DNA of 64,000 nucleotides, taken from assembly GCF_000526195.1 (NCBI RefSeq), contig NZ_JAFP01000001.1, positions 1,028,001 through 1,092,000 of the forward strand, written 5' to 3'. The notes below the pieces were generated by a model. The model was not told where the DNA came from, did no database searches, and worked only from the letters and a program-made list of their open reading frames with translations. The DNA is from Hippea sp. KM1. GTDB taxonomy: Bacteria; Campylobacterota_A; Desulfurellia; Desulfurellales; Hippeaceae. Every line of letters starts with the position of its first letter. Within the stretch, counting starts at the first letter, position 1. Positions 53,799-62,845 of this stretch are shown here, piece after piece. The position numbers were made by a program, and so were the translations under genes.

Positions 53799-56416
53799 TA
53801 AACCAACCCCTTTAACTGTTCTAACCTGCTCTTGGTTTTTTGATACAACCTGCTAACATCCTCAAACTCGGCCTTCTTTTGCTCTATCAACTCCTTCGGG
53901 GCCTTCTCAAGAAACGCCTGGTTGTTTAGCTTGCTATTCAAAAACGACAGCGATTTTTCCTGTTTCTTTAGAAGCTTTGTAAGCCTCTCTATCTCCTTTT
54001 TAACATCTATATTACCCTCAACAGGCAAGAATATATCGCCGTAAATAGTCGACTGCACAATGCATTCCTCGTCCGGCTTGTGCGTTATTATGAGATTATC
54101 CACACCGGCTAACGCATAGATGTAATTCTTAAAGTTTATGATTATCGATTGGGTCTTCTCATCCTCAACCTTCATATAGACCTTTATCTTCTTTGACGGT
54201 GGAATGTTATTCTCGCTCCTTAGATTCCTTATAGAGCGAATTGTATCCAGAACAACATCCATTGAGGCCTCTATATCCTCAGAAATCATCGATTCCTTAT
54301 ATTCAGGATACTCGGCTATCATTATAGATTCACCCTTCTTATTGGGCAGCCTCTGCCACAACTCCTCCGTTATAAACGGGCTGAATGGGTGCAACAGTCT
54401 CAAAATCGTCTCAAAAACCTCCAGCAGTGTATACTTTATGGAGTATGAAAACTCATCATCCATGTGAACCTTACTCATCTCTATATAGTAATCACAGAAC
54501 TCATGCCAGATAAACTGATAGATGGCGCTTGCAGCCTCGTTAAACTTATACTCAGCCAGCCCCTGCTCAACCCTCTTTATGGCCTTGGCCAGTCTGGATT
54601 TTATCCAGATGGAGGCCGGTGAGAGCTTTTTGGGCTTTTCTTCAAACTCCATACCCTCGGTGTTTATTTTTATAAACCTGTATGCATTCCAGATCTTATT
54701 CATGAAACGCTTATAGCCCTCGATTTTATCCTCAGAGAGCTTAATATCCCTACCTTGGGCTGCCAGAATCGCAAGCGTGAATCTCAACGAATCGGCACCA
54801 TACTTTTCAACAACCTCTAACGGGTCAATAACATTTCCCTTTGTCTTACTCATCTTTTGACCATACTGATCCCTGACAAGGGCGTGTATATAGACATCCC
54901 TAAACGGCACATCCTTCATAAAATGCAGCCCCATCATCATCATGCGGGCAACCCAGAAAAAGATGATATCAAATCCGGTAACAAGCAGGCTCGTCGGATA
55001 AAAGCGCTTCAAATCATCCGTCTGGTTGGGCCATCCCAGTGTGGACATGGGCCAAAGGGCAGATGAAAACCATGTATCCAAAACATCCTCTTCCTGAATC
55101 AATCGTGCACTTCCGCAATGCTCACAAACCTTAGGCTCATCCTCAGACACCGTATACTCACCGCAATCCTCACACTTCCATACGGGTATCCTATGACCCC
55201 ACCACAGCTGCCTCGATATGCACCAATCCTTAATGTTATACATCCACTCAAAATAGGTCTTCTCCCAATTCTTGGGCACAAAGCGTGTATTACCGCTCTT
55301 TACTGCCTCTATCGCAGGCTCTGCCAAAGGTTTGGTTTTAACAAACCACTGCTCAGAGACATAAGGCTCAATAGTCGTATGGCATCTATAGCACTGACCC
55401 ACAGCGTGCTTTATCTCTGCAACATTCTTAATGAAACCCTTACTCTCAAGCTCAGCCACAAGCTTTGAGCGGCATTCAAATCTATCCATACCCTTATAGT
55501 GCAGGGCCTCTTCGGTCATCCTTCCGTAATCATCGATCGCCACAACCAAATCTAAATTGTGCCTTCTACCAACCTCAAAGTCATTTGGATCGTGTGCCGG
55601 TGTAATCTTTACAACACCCGTTCCAAACTCCATATCGACATATTCATCGGCTATAATGGGAATGACCTTGTTTTTGATGGGCAAAACAACATTCTTGCCA
55701 ATAACATCCTTATATCTGTCATCGTTCGGATTGACCGCCACAGCCGTATCACCAAACATCGTCTCAGGCCTTGTTGTTGCAACCACAACACCGCCCGATC
55801 CATCCTCAAACGGATACTCTATGTAATAGAGCTTTCCCGTTTCGTCTTTGTGCTCAACCTCCAGGTCGCTTAGTGCCGTATGGCATCTGGGACACCAATT
55901 AATGATGTATTTGTCTTTATAGATCAAGCCCTCTTTGTAAAACTGAACAAAAACCTTCCTAACGGCCTTTGAAAGCTGCTCATCCATCGTAAAACGCAAT
56001 CGAGACCAGTCGCAACTCAAACCGAGCCTCTTTATCTGATTAACAATCCTATTGCCGTATTTTTCTTTCCATTCCCAGACCTTTTCAACAAACTTCTCCC
56101 TTCCTAACTCCTCTTTCTTTATGCCCTTGCTTGCTAAATCCTTCTCCACCATATTCTGGGTGGCAATGCCGGCATGATCCGTTCCTGGCACCCACAGCAC
56201 ATTATAACCCTTCATCCTCTTATACCTGACCACGATATCCTGCAGGGTGCCGTTTAGTGCATGGCCTATATGCAAAGCCCCCGTGACATTCGGTGGAGGT
56301 ATAACTATGCTAAAATTCTCTTTACCTTCCCTATCGGTGGGTTGAAAATAACCGTTCTTCTCCCAAAATTCATACCACTTTGTCTCAAATGACGGCGAAT
56401 ACTTCGTTTCATCCAT
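53798..56416 (-). CDS. valS: Valyl-tRNA synthetase
   Basis: Class I synthetase charging tRNA-Val with editing of Thr, 872 residues. The HIGH box is in PPPNVTGALHIGHALNG (about 39-55) and KMSKS in GQKMSKTKGNVIDP (about 515-528). The editing CP1 domain lies between, with TTRPETMFGDTAVAVNP. A zinc-ribbon-like WKCEDCGEYTVSEDEPKVCE and the C-terminal coiled-coil arm (about 800-872) are present. Confidence 0.98.
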   Translation of the reverse strand: MDETKYSPSFETKWYEFWEKNGYFQPTDREGKENFSIVIPPPNVTGALHIGHALNGTLQDIVVRYKRMKGYNVLWVPGTDHAGIATQNMVEKDLASKGIKKEELGREKFVEKVWEWKEKYGNRIVNQIKRLGLSCDWSRLRFTMDEQLSKAVRKVFVQFYKEGLIYKDKYIINWCPRCHTALSDLEVEHKDETGKLYYIEYPFEDGSGGVVVATTRPETMFGDTAVAVNPNDDRYKDVIGKNVVLPIKNKVIPIIADEYVDMEFGTGVVKITPAHDPNDFEVGRRHNLDLVVAIDDYGRMTEEALHYKGMDRFECRSKLVAELESKGFIKNVAEIKHAVGQCYRCHTTIEPYVSEQWFVKTKPLAEPAIEAVKSGNTRFVPKNWEKTYFEWMYNIKDWCISRQLWWGHRIPVWKCEDCGEYTVSEDEPKVCEHCGSARLIQEEDVLDTWFSSALWPMSTLGWPNQTDDLKRFYPTSLLVTGFDIIFFWVARMMMMGLHFMKDVPFRDVYIHALVRDQYGQKMSKTKGNVIDPLEVVEKYGADSLRFTLAILAAQGRDIKLSEDKIEGYKRFMNKIWNAYRFIKINTEGMEFEEKPKKLSPASIWIKSRLAKAIKRVEQGLAEYKFNEAASAIYQFIWHEFCDYYIEMSKVHMDDEFSYSIKYTLLEVFETILRLLHPFSPFITEELWQRLPNKKGESIMIAEYPEYKESMISEDIEASMDVVLDTIRSIRNLRSENNIPPSKKIKVYMKVEDEKTQSIIINFKNYIYALAGVDNLIITHKPDEECIVQSTIYGDIFLPVEGNIDVKKEIERLTKLLKKQEKSLSFLNSKLNNQAFLEKAPKELIEQKKAEFEDVSRLYQKTKSRLEQLKGLV

Positions 56417-56430
56417 TGCCTCACCCCTTC

Positions 56431-57009
56431 TTATGCTAATTCTTCTGATAGTTTTCTTCCATAGTTAAAAGCCATGGCGTTTATCGTTCTGAGTTTTTCC
56501 GGCAAAACATCATCTATGGCCTGCAAAAAATACTTCTCATCCACATCCAAAAATACAGACAAAACACCCAACATCACGGTATTTGTGATCTTATCGTTGC
56601 CAAGTTTTATAGCATCATCCAAAAACCTTCTCTTTATGAGCTTCTTTACCTTAACCGTCTCCATCATGCTGTCTATCTTTTCCTCATCAATCACCTGATT
56701 TATTATGGGCATAATCCTGTCGTTCACTATCACAACAGAGGATGGATTTAGATAACCAACCCATCTTAACATCTCCACCTTTTCGGTTGCAAACATAAAG
56801 GGCACCTGACCCCTTTTATCCGTTGGTGAGTAAACCCTCTCACCAAACCTTACCGAGGCGCTAACAGATCCGCCCCTCTGGCTCATGCCGTGAATCTCAC
56901 TTTTTTTAACATCAAAACCGGCAAGCATGCACGCCTGCGCCACTATATTGGAAGCTGTGATTATACCGTCTCCTCCAACACCAACAAACAGCACGCTTTG
57001 AATGTTCAT
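56431..57009 (-). CDS. iorB: Indolepyruvate:ferredoxin oxidoreductase beta subunit
   Basis: Gamma-type 2-oxoacid oxidoreductase subunit, 192 residues, that works with IorA to decarboxylate aryl-pyruvates from aromatic amino acids, passing electrons to ferredoxin. The N-terminal VGVGGDGIITASNIVAQAC and IHGMSQRGGSVSASVRFG are family signatures. The start overlaps the iorA stop by four bases. Presence of IorAB points to anaerobic amino-acid metabolism. Confidence 0.95.
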   Translation of the reverse strand: MNIQSVLFVGVGGDGIITASNIVAQACMLAGFDVKKSEIHGMSQRGGSVSASVRFGERVYSPTDKRGQVPFMFATEKVEMLRWVGYLNPSSVVIVNDRIMPIINQVIDEEKIDSMMETVKVKKLIKRRFLDDAIKLGNDKITNTVMLGVLSVFLDVDEKYFLQAIDDVLPEKLRTINAMAFNYGRKLSEELA

Positions 57010-58778
57010 TTCTCCTCCTTAACCACGATAGCACCCTCAACGGGGCAGACATTCTTGCACACCTCACAGCCCGTGCACAATACCTCATTTATGATAGCCT
57101 TGTTATCCTTAAAGTCTATAGCTGGACAGGCTATGCGCAAACACCTCTTACAACCGATGCACTTATCAGGCACAACCACAAGCGGCGTATCCTTGATCTT
57201 CTTGGGTGCAAGAACACAGGGTCTCTTTGCCACAATAACACTCAGACCATCTGTATCGATTTGCTGGTTTATAATCTCCTTTGTGGCATTATAGTCGTAT
57301 TGGTCAACCTCAAAGACACGCTCTATACCCAGAGCCTTTGCAAATCTTACAATATCCACAGGTTCAAATTCATCGCCGGATAAAGAGAACCCGGTGGATG
57401 GGTCTGGCTGACCGCCGGTCATAGCCGTGATTCTGTTATCCAGTATAATCACCGTCATATTGGCCTTGTTAACATAGGCATCTATAAGCGGCTGGATACC
57501 CGTATGGAAAAAGGTCGAATCGCCTATAACGGCCACGATCTTCTCCTTATCTTGAGCCTTTGCCATACCAACAGCAACGGATATGCTTGCACCCATACAG
57601 ATGGTTGTATGCATAGCAGAAAGCGGTGGCAAGGCACCCAGCGTATAGCAACCTATATCACCCGTGATAAACACATCCTTTCTTGAATGCAGTATGTCAA
57701 AGATTGGCCTGTGCGGACAACCAGGACATAAAGCCGGTGGCCTTTTGGGCAGCTCAAACTCCTCTGTAAAGATAGCCGCCGTCTTATCCTTCAAAACCCC
57801 TGCCTTGTAAAGCCCCTCTTCCACCACATCAAGGTTGAATTCACCATCGTAAGGGAAATACTTTTTACCCTCAACGCTAATGCCTGCTATCTTTAGCTCC
57901 TCCTCCATAAACGGCTCAAGCTCCTCGACAACCAAAACCCTATCAAAGTCCTTCACAAACTCCCTAAGCTTGTTTATGGGCAGGGGATAGCTAAAGCCGA
58001 TTTTAAAGAAATGTGCCTCGGGCAAAAGCTCCTTAACATAGTTGTAAGCCATGCCGGCTGTAATTATACCAACATTTATAGAGCCCTTCTCTATTCTATT
58101 GATAGGCGTCTCCTCGCTAAACGCCTTTAGTCTTTCAAGCCTCTCCAAAACGGTTTTATGCCTCTGTATGGCGTTTGCAGGTAACATTACATACTTTCTG
58201 AAGTTTTTGTCTAAAGAAAGCTCTCTTTCGTTGTCCAATGTCCTGGGGTCAAATTGAACAACGCCCAATGAATGGGAAATTCTGGTGGTGGACCTAAACA
58301 AAACCGGTGTGTCGAACTTCTCGCTAACCACAAAGGCATACTGCATATAGCCCATAGCCTCAAACGGGTCTGTGGGCTCTATTAAAGGTATCTTTGCAAA
58401 CTTGGCATAGCGCCTGTTGTCCTGCTCGTTCTGGGATGAATGCATGCCAGGATCGTCAGCACTAACAACAACAAAACCGGCATTAACACCGGTATAGGAT
58501 GCCGTCATTAGCGGGTCTGCTGCCACATTCAAGCCCACATGCTTCATGGTTGCAAAGCTTCTTACACCCGCAATGGATGCACCAAGGGCTGCTTCAAAAC
58601 CAGCCTTCTCATTGGGTGCCCACTGGGCTATAACATCGGGATAGTTCTTGAAATGCTCGAGTATCTCACTGGATGGGGTGCCTGGATAGCCGCTTGCAAA
58701 ACGGGCATTACCCTTATAGGCACCTATGGAAATAGCCTCATTACCGCTTACCATCTTCTTTATTAGCTTCAAGTCCAT
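57006..58778 (-). CDS. iorA: Indolepyruvate:ferredoxin oxidoreductase alpha subunit
   Basis: Large thiamine-diphosphate subunit, 590 residues. The N-terminal pyrimidine-binding domain (about 1-180; SGNEAISIGAYKGNARFASG), the ThDP domain with TGDIGCYTLGALPP and VIGDSTFFHTG, and a C-terminal double [4Fe-4S] ferredoxin domain with CIGCKRCLRIACP and CTGCEVCKNVCP are all present. Enzyme is oxygen-sensitive and ferredoxin-dependent in characterised members. Confidence 0.97.
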   Translation of the reverse strand: MDLKLIKKMVSGNEAISIGAYKGNARFASGYPGTPSSEILEHFKNYPDVIAQWAPNEKAGFEAALGASIAGVRSFATMKHVGLNVAADPLMTASYTGVNAGFVVVSADDPGMHSSQNEQDNRRYAKFAKIPLIEPTDPFEAMGYMQYAFVVSEKFDTPVLFRSTTRISHSLGVVQFDPRTLDNERELSLDKNFRKYVMLPANAIQRHKTVLERLERLKAFSEETPINRIEKGSINVGIITAGMAYNYVKELLPEAHFFKIGFSYPLPINKLREFVKDFDRVLVVEELEPFMEEELKIAGISVEGKKYFPYDGEFNLDVVEEGLYKAGVLKDKTAAIFTEEFELPKRPPALCPGCPHRPIFDILHSRKDVFITGDIGCYTLGALPPLSAMHTTICMGASISVAVGMAKAQDKEKIVAVIGDSTFFHTGIQPLIDAYVNKANMTVIILDNRITAMTGGQPDPSTGFSLSGDEFEPVDIVRFAKALGIERVFEVDQYDYNATKEIINQQIDTDGLSVIVAKRPCVLAPKKIKDTPLVVVPDKCIGCKRCLRIACPAIDFKDNKAIINEVLCTGCEVCKNVCPVEGAIVVKEEK

Positions 58779-58787
58779 AACAAACTC

Positions 58788-59147
58788 CTAAAACGCTATT
58801 CTTATTACCGTCTTTACATTGCCACGGGGCGTAAAATCGCCTACAACCTCAAGGTGCTTAGGTTTCAAGGCCTCTTTCAAGGCGTTGAATATCTCATTCG
58901 TCGCATCTTCATGCGAAATGTATCTATCCCTGTATTTGTTTAAGAACAGCTTTAAAGACTTAAGCTCAATTACATACTTATCCGGCACATACTCTATCTT
59001 GATCGTTGCAAAGTCTGGATAACCGCTGCGTGGACATTTACAGGTAAACTCAGGAAACTCAATGCTTATACTGTAATCATTTTCAGGATGGTTGTTAGGC
59101 CAAACCTCAAGCTGCGCCTTTTCAATCTCCTCTTCTCCGTATCTCAC
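58788..59147 (-). CDS. queF: NADPH-dependent 7-cyano-7-deazaguanine reductase QueF
   Basis: Reduces preQ0 to preQ1 in queuosine synthesis. The 119-residue single-domain form has [18 protein letters not shown], with the catalytic Cys aligned to the second Cys, the Asp two residues past Gly-Tyr-Pro, and the QueF-type [17 protein letters not shown] with the substrate-binding Glu. The start is GTG with GGGGGTAGAAG upstream; a GTG further in is not available. No other queuosine genes are in the window. Confidence 0.95.
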   Translation of the reverse strand: MRYGEEEIEKAQLEVWPNNHPENDYSISIEFPEFTCKCPRSGYPDFATIKIEYVPDKYVIELKSLKLFLNKYRDRYISHEDATNEIFNALKEALKPKHLEVVGDFTPRGNVKTVIRIAF

Positions 59148-59177
59148 CTTCTACCCCCAAAATAAAAACTAACCCTA

Positions 59178-59206
59178 TTTTTAGCATAAAGATAAGCTCA
59201 TTACAA
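59178..59206 (-). promoter_or_regulatory. Possible sigma70-type promoter upstream of queF
   Basis: Minus strand TTGTAA (59206-59201), 17-base spacer, TAAAAA (59183-59178). Start of transcription would fall about 24 bases before the queF GTG. I looked for a preQ1 aptamer here and saw no convincing pairing. Confidence 0.4.
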
Positions 59207-59209
59207 GCA

Positions 59210-60721
59210 TTAGACATCCCAGTCGAGTATGCGATAGGAGATGGCCTCCTTGATATGCGACGGCTTTATCTTATCCTCCTGCTCAATATCGGCTATTGTC
59301 CTTGCAATCTTCAATATCTTCGAATAGCTCCTTGCAGAAAAGCCAAACCGCTGCAAGGCCACATTCAATATACGGTGGGACTCATCATCCAATCGGCAAA
59401 ACCTCTCCAAATGATTCTGCTCCATCTGGGAGTTGTAATCTATCGGCTCATCCTTAAACCTATCCTTTTGAATATCCACAACCCGCTCGACTATCTCCCT
59501 CATGGATGCAGAGTCCATATCATCGCTTTTAAAGACCAGCTTATCGTAATCCACCTCAGGCACATTTACCTGAAGGTCTATCCTATCCAAGATAGGGCCC
59601 GAGAGCTTTGATCTGTATTTCTTTATCTGATTAATGGTGCATGAGCAGGTTTTTCTCTTTGAACCGTAATACCCGCACGGGCAGGGATTCATGGCGGCAA
59701 CAAGCAAAAATCGGGCAGGATATGTGACCTTTGCCGTTGCCCTTGAGACGGTTATCTTGCCATCCTCAAGTGGCTGCCTTAACGACTCTATAACATTACG
59801 CTTAAATTCGGCAAACTCATCCAAAAACAGAACGCCGTTGTGCGCAAGCGTTATCTCGCCGGGGGTGGCCTTTGCCCCACCACCAATTAGACTGACATCG
59901 CTTGCGCCTGTATGGGGCGATCTAAAAGGGCGCTTCAACATCAGCGGTCTATCCCTATCCAGCAGGCCACAGACGCTATAGATCTTGGTGGTCTCCAATA
60001 TCTCCTTTTCATTCATCCTTGGCATTATAGATGGGATTCTCTTGGCTATCATACTCTTTCCCACACCCGGTGGGCCAACAAGCAGTATGTTATGAAAACC
60101 GCTTACAGCTATAACAACAGCCCTTTTGACCTTCAATTGACCCTTAACCGACGAGAAATCAAGACCATCATCATAGCTATCGACAAAATCTATATCAGCC
60201 CTTTCGGGCTCCTTTTCTATCTCACCCTTTAGAAAGGATAAAACCTCAAGCAGATGGTCAAATCCAAAAACGGAGGCCTTCGTGAGGGCCGCCTCCTTCG
60301 CATTCTTTCTACTAACAACAAGCTTCAAACCCATCTTCCTGGCAAATACGCCTATGGGGAATATGCCGTTTATACCCTTAAGCCTGCCATCCAAAGAAAG
60401 CTCAGCAGCAAATAGATAATTATCCACAGGAAGCTTAAGCCCTAAAGATATTGCCGAAAGGCCAACGGCTATGGGCAAATCAAACCCGGAACCCTCTTTT
60501 TTCAGATCCGCAGGCGCCAGGTTGATGGTAATCTTCTTTGGCGGAAGCTTTATGTCGCTGTTTGAGAGTGCATGTATCGCCCTATCCTTACTCTCCTTTG
60601 CTGCACCTTGGGCAAGACCTATGATGTTTAAGGAAGGCAGCCCCCTTGTTGCGTCTATCTCAACGGTAATGGGTCTTGCTTCAATCCCCACAACAAGGGC
60701 GCCTTTTAGCTTAACAAACAT
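59210..60721 (-). CDS. comM: YifB/ComM family Mg-chelatase-like AAA+ ATPase
   Basis: A 503-residue helicase-like protein; ComM promotes branch migration during natural transformation. Residues about 1-165 form the Lon-protease-like N-terminal domain (ARPITVEIDATRGLPSLNII), about 190-395 the Mg-chelatase AAA+ domain with Walker A GPPGVGKSMIAKRIP and Walker B NGVLFLDEFAEF, including the Cys-rich loop NPCPCGYYGSKRKTCSC. A C-terminal helical domain ends the protein. The FN3 gene stop and this start share one base. Other competence genes are not visible here, so a role in uptake is uncertain. Confidence 0.93.
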   Translation of the reverse strand: MFVKLKGALVVGIEARPITVEIDATRGLPSLNIIGLAQGAAKESKDRAIHALSNSDIKLPPKKITINLAPADLKKEGSGFDLPIAVGLSAISLGLKLPVDNYLFAAELSLDGRLKGINGIFPIGVFARKMGLKLVVSRKNAKEAALTKASVFGFDHLLEVLSFLKGEIEKEPERADIDFVDSYDDGLDFSSVKGQLKVKRAVVIAVSGFHNILLVGPPGVGKSMIAKRIPSIMPRMNEKEILETTKIYSVCGLLDRDRPLMLKRPFRSPHTGASDVSLIGGGAKATPGEITLAHNGVLFLDEFAEFKRNVIESLRQPLEDGKITVSRATAKVTYPARFLLVAAMNPCPCGYYGSKRKTCSCTINQIKKYRSKLSGPILDRIDLQVNVPEVDYDKLVFKSDDMDSASMREIVERVVDIQKDRFKDEPIDYNSQMEQNHLERFCRLDDESHRILNVALQRFGFSARSYSKILKIARTIADIEQEDKIKPSHIKEAISYRILDWDV

Positions 60722-61938
60722 CAGCGAACCTTTATCTTCACCTCGGGTGATGCAGGGCTTTCCTGGCCGTATTTATCAACGGCCTTGATATAATAGTAAT
60801 ATGTGGTATTGGGCGATACATCGTTATCGGTGTAGTATGTATTCTCTGTCTCTGCTATCTTGCGTGTAAGTATGACAAAATGCCTTCTAAAAACCTCATA
60901 CTTAACAGTATCGGGCGATGCCTTTGACCAACTTATAACAACCGCATGCCCCACCTGCTTTACAGATATACCGGTGGGTGGTCTTGGCAGGGGCTTTGTC
61001 TTAAAGGCATAGACCTTTGTTGGAAGACTCTCTATGCCGTCTTTGTCGACGCTGGTTAGGTAATAGTAATATGTCTTACCCGGACTCAAACCGGAGTCGG
61101 TATAGCTCAAATTATCCGATGGAACCTCACCAACAAGACCCAACGAATCCTTCGAAGAGCCCCTGTATATCCTGTATTTTACCACATCGGCCGTAATGCT
61201 TGGCCACCAATAGATGGTAAGCTTACCCGCACCGCTGGGCTTGGCCGTCAAGCTCCTTGGTGGTGCCGGCTTGAATTTTGTGGTCGCCTTTGCAACGGCC
61301 AGAATATCCCCCTCAACACCCTTGTAATTGACAGAAACAACCGAATAGTAATAGGTCGTTCCATCCTTCAGACCCCTGTCTATGTAAATGGTATTGACAT
61401 ATCCATTTGCCCTGCCGACCTTCTTAAATGGGCCCTTGGGGTTTTGGGATCTGTATATGTTGTATGCCACAACCGTCTCATCCTTTGGAGGTTGCCACTT
61501 TATAACCACCATTCGTGGAAGGAATGATGTTGCCTCGATCTGCGTTGGTGATTGAGGTGGAGGCAGCGTTTTCCCCTGAACAATTTGACTCGATGGGCCT
61601 ATGCCGTTATCGGAATAGACAGCAATCTTGTAATAGTAAACGGCGTTATCCTCAAGGTGTTTTAGAAATCCACCCGTATCCTCATAGCTGCTTTTGAGTC
61701 TGTTGGGTATCTTGGCTATCTCTTCAAACCCACCCGAGCTTGAGGATGACCTGAATATAACATAGCCCTTCACCCTCTTATCCAAAACGGGCTTCCAGCT
61801 CAAGCCGATGCTCCTGATGCCGCTGTGGGTTTTAAGCCCCTCAACCATCGGAAGCGATGTTATAACGGTCTGTTTGGTTTTAGGTATACACCCCCACATA
61901 AAAACGAAAACCAACAAGAACAACAACACCCTTTTCAT
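60721..61938 (-). CDS. Lipoprotein with four fibronectin type III domains
   Basis: A 405-residue predicted lipoprotein. The signal peptide ends in the lipobox FMWGC, so the mature Cys is near residue 17. Four FN3 domains follow in tandem (about 30-125, 128-220, 224-312 and 316-405), each with the pattern T-Y-Y-Y near the end: for example GKTYYYYLTSVDKDGIES and TTYYYYIKAVDKYGQESPAS. No catalytic domain is seen, suggesting a structural or binding role at the envelope surface. The start used has GGAGG six bases upstream; the longest frame begins four codons earlier. Confidence 0.85.
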   Translation of the reverse strand: MKRVLLFLLVFVFMWGCIPKTKQTVITSLPMVEGLKTHSGIRSIGLSWKPVLDKRVKGYVIFRSSSSSGGFEEIAKIPNRLKSSYEDTGGFLKHLEDNAVYYYKIAVYSDNGIGPSSQIVQGKTLPPPQSPTQIEATSFLPRMVVIKWQPPKDETVVAYNIYRSQNPKGPFKKVGRANGYVNTIYIDRGLKDGTTYYYSVVSVNYKGVEGDILAVAKATTKFKPAPPRSLTAKPSGAGKLTIYWWPSITADVVKYRIYRGSSKDSLGLVGEVPSDNLSYTDSGLSPGKTYYYYLTSVDKDGIESLPTKVYAFKTKPLPRPPTGISVKQVGHAVVISWSKASPDTVKYEVFRRHFVILTRKIAETENTYYTDNDVSPNTTYYYYIKAVDKYGQESPASPEVKIKVR

Positions 61939-61939
61939 A

Positions 61940-62845
61940 CTAACCTCCAATCAAAGCCCTCATGTCTTCGGGCAGTTTAGAATAAAACCTCAAAAACTTA
62001 CCGCTTTTTGGATGTCTAAAGCCCAAAACAAAAGCATGGAGGGCCTGTCTTTTGATTCCCCTTAAAGCTCCACCATAAACGGCATCTCCCACAAGCGGAC
62101 AAGCCAAGTATTTCATATGAACCCTTATCTGATGTGTCCTGCCTGTTTGTAATTTAAACATAACCACATCATAGTTTTCAAGTCTTTTTAAGAGCTTGTA
62201 AAATGTAATCGCCTCTTTACCCTTCTCAACCACAGCAAACAGCTTTCTATTCTTAGGGTGCCTGCCTATGGGCTTTTCTATCCTGCCACTGCCCTCTTTT
62301 AAGTGGCAACTCACAACGCCTATATACCTCCTTTCGATGTAGTGCTCAAAGAACTGCCTGGCAAGGAAGAAGTGCGCCTTATCGTTTTTGGCAAGCACTA
62401 TAACACCGCTTGTGTCCTTATCTATCCTGTGCACCACACCACCCCTCAACGGTGCACCTATATTGGACAGACCCACCCCCTTATACCTCAAAGCAGAGAC
62501 AACGCTAACATCCTCACACCCAGCCCCCGGATGCACAACGATACCTGCGGGTTTTTCAACCACAACGATATCGTCATCCTCGAACAAGATGTTTATAGGG
62601 GCATCCTTGGGCTCTATTCTATTATCCCTTGGCGGGGGTATGGTTATGCTCAGACAATCGTTTGCCTTCAACCTATAGCTTTTAGGAACAACCCTATCAC
62701 ATACCCTTATTAGCCCTTCCTTTATGTAATTCTGTATCTGGTTTCTGGGTATGTCTAAAATATCCGAGATAACCTTATCTATCCTCTGATTGAGGTAAAC
62801 CCCTTCGATTCTTTCGATGTATATCTCATTGGATTGCATTTTCAT
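61940..62845 (-). CDS. RluA/RluD-family ribosomal RNA pseudouridine synthase
   Basis: Converts uridine to pseudouridine in rRNA, by family expectation in large-subunit RNA. An S4 domain (about 10-70, NQRIDKVISDILDIPRNQIQ) precedes the catalytic domain with GGVVHRIDKDTSGVIVLAKN, containing the nucleophilic Asp, and RTHQIRVHMKYLACPLVGD. Length about 300 is normal. The start is uncertain: the ATG chosen lies inside the end of the PBP gene, as do a second ATG two codons on and a much longer frame; none has a good ribosome site. RluD versus RluA/C specificity is not decided. Confidence 0.9.
   Translation of the reverse strand: MKMQSNEIYIERIEGVYLNQRIDKVISDILDIPRNQIQNYIKEGLIRVCDRVVPKSYRLKANDCLSITIPPPRDNRIEPKDAPINILFEDDDIVVVEKPAGIVVHPGAGCEDVSVVSALRYKGVGLSNIGAPLRGGVVHRIDKDTSGVIVLAKNDKAHFFLARQFFEHYIERRYIGVVSCHLKEGSGRIEKPIGRHPKNRKLFAVVEKGKEAITFYKLLKRLENYDVVMFKLQTGRTHQIRVHMKYLACPLVGDAVYGGALRGIKRQALHAFVLGFRHPKSGKFLRFYSKLPEDMRALIGG

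Noticed and set aside
59148-59209. preQ1 riboswitch upstream of queF
   Set aside because: The 62-base gap shows no clear aptamer stem and loop pairing by eye; only a weak promoter is supported.
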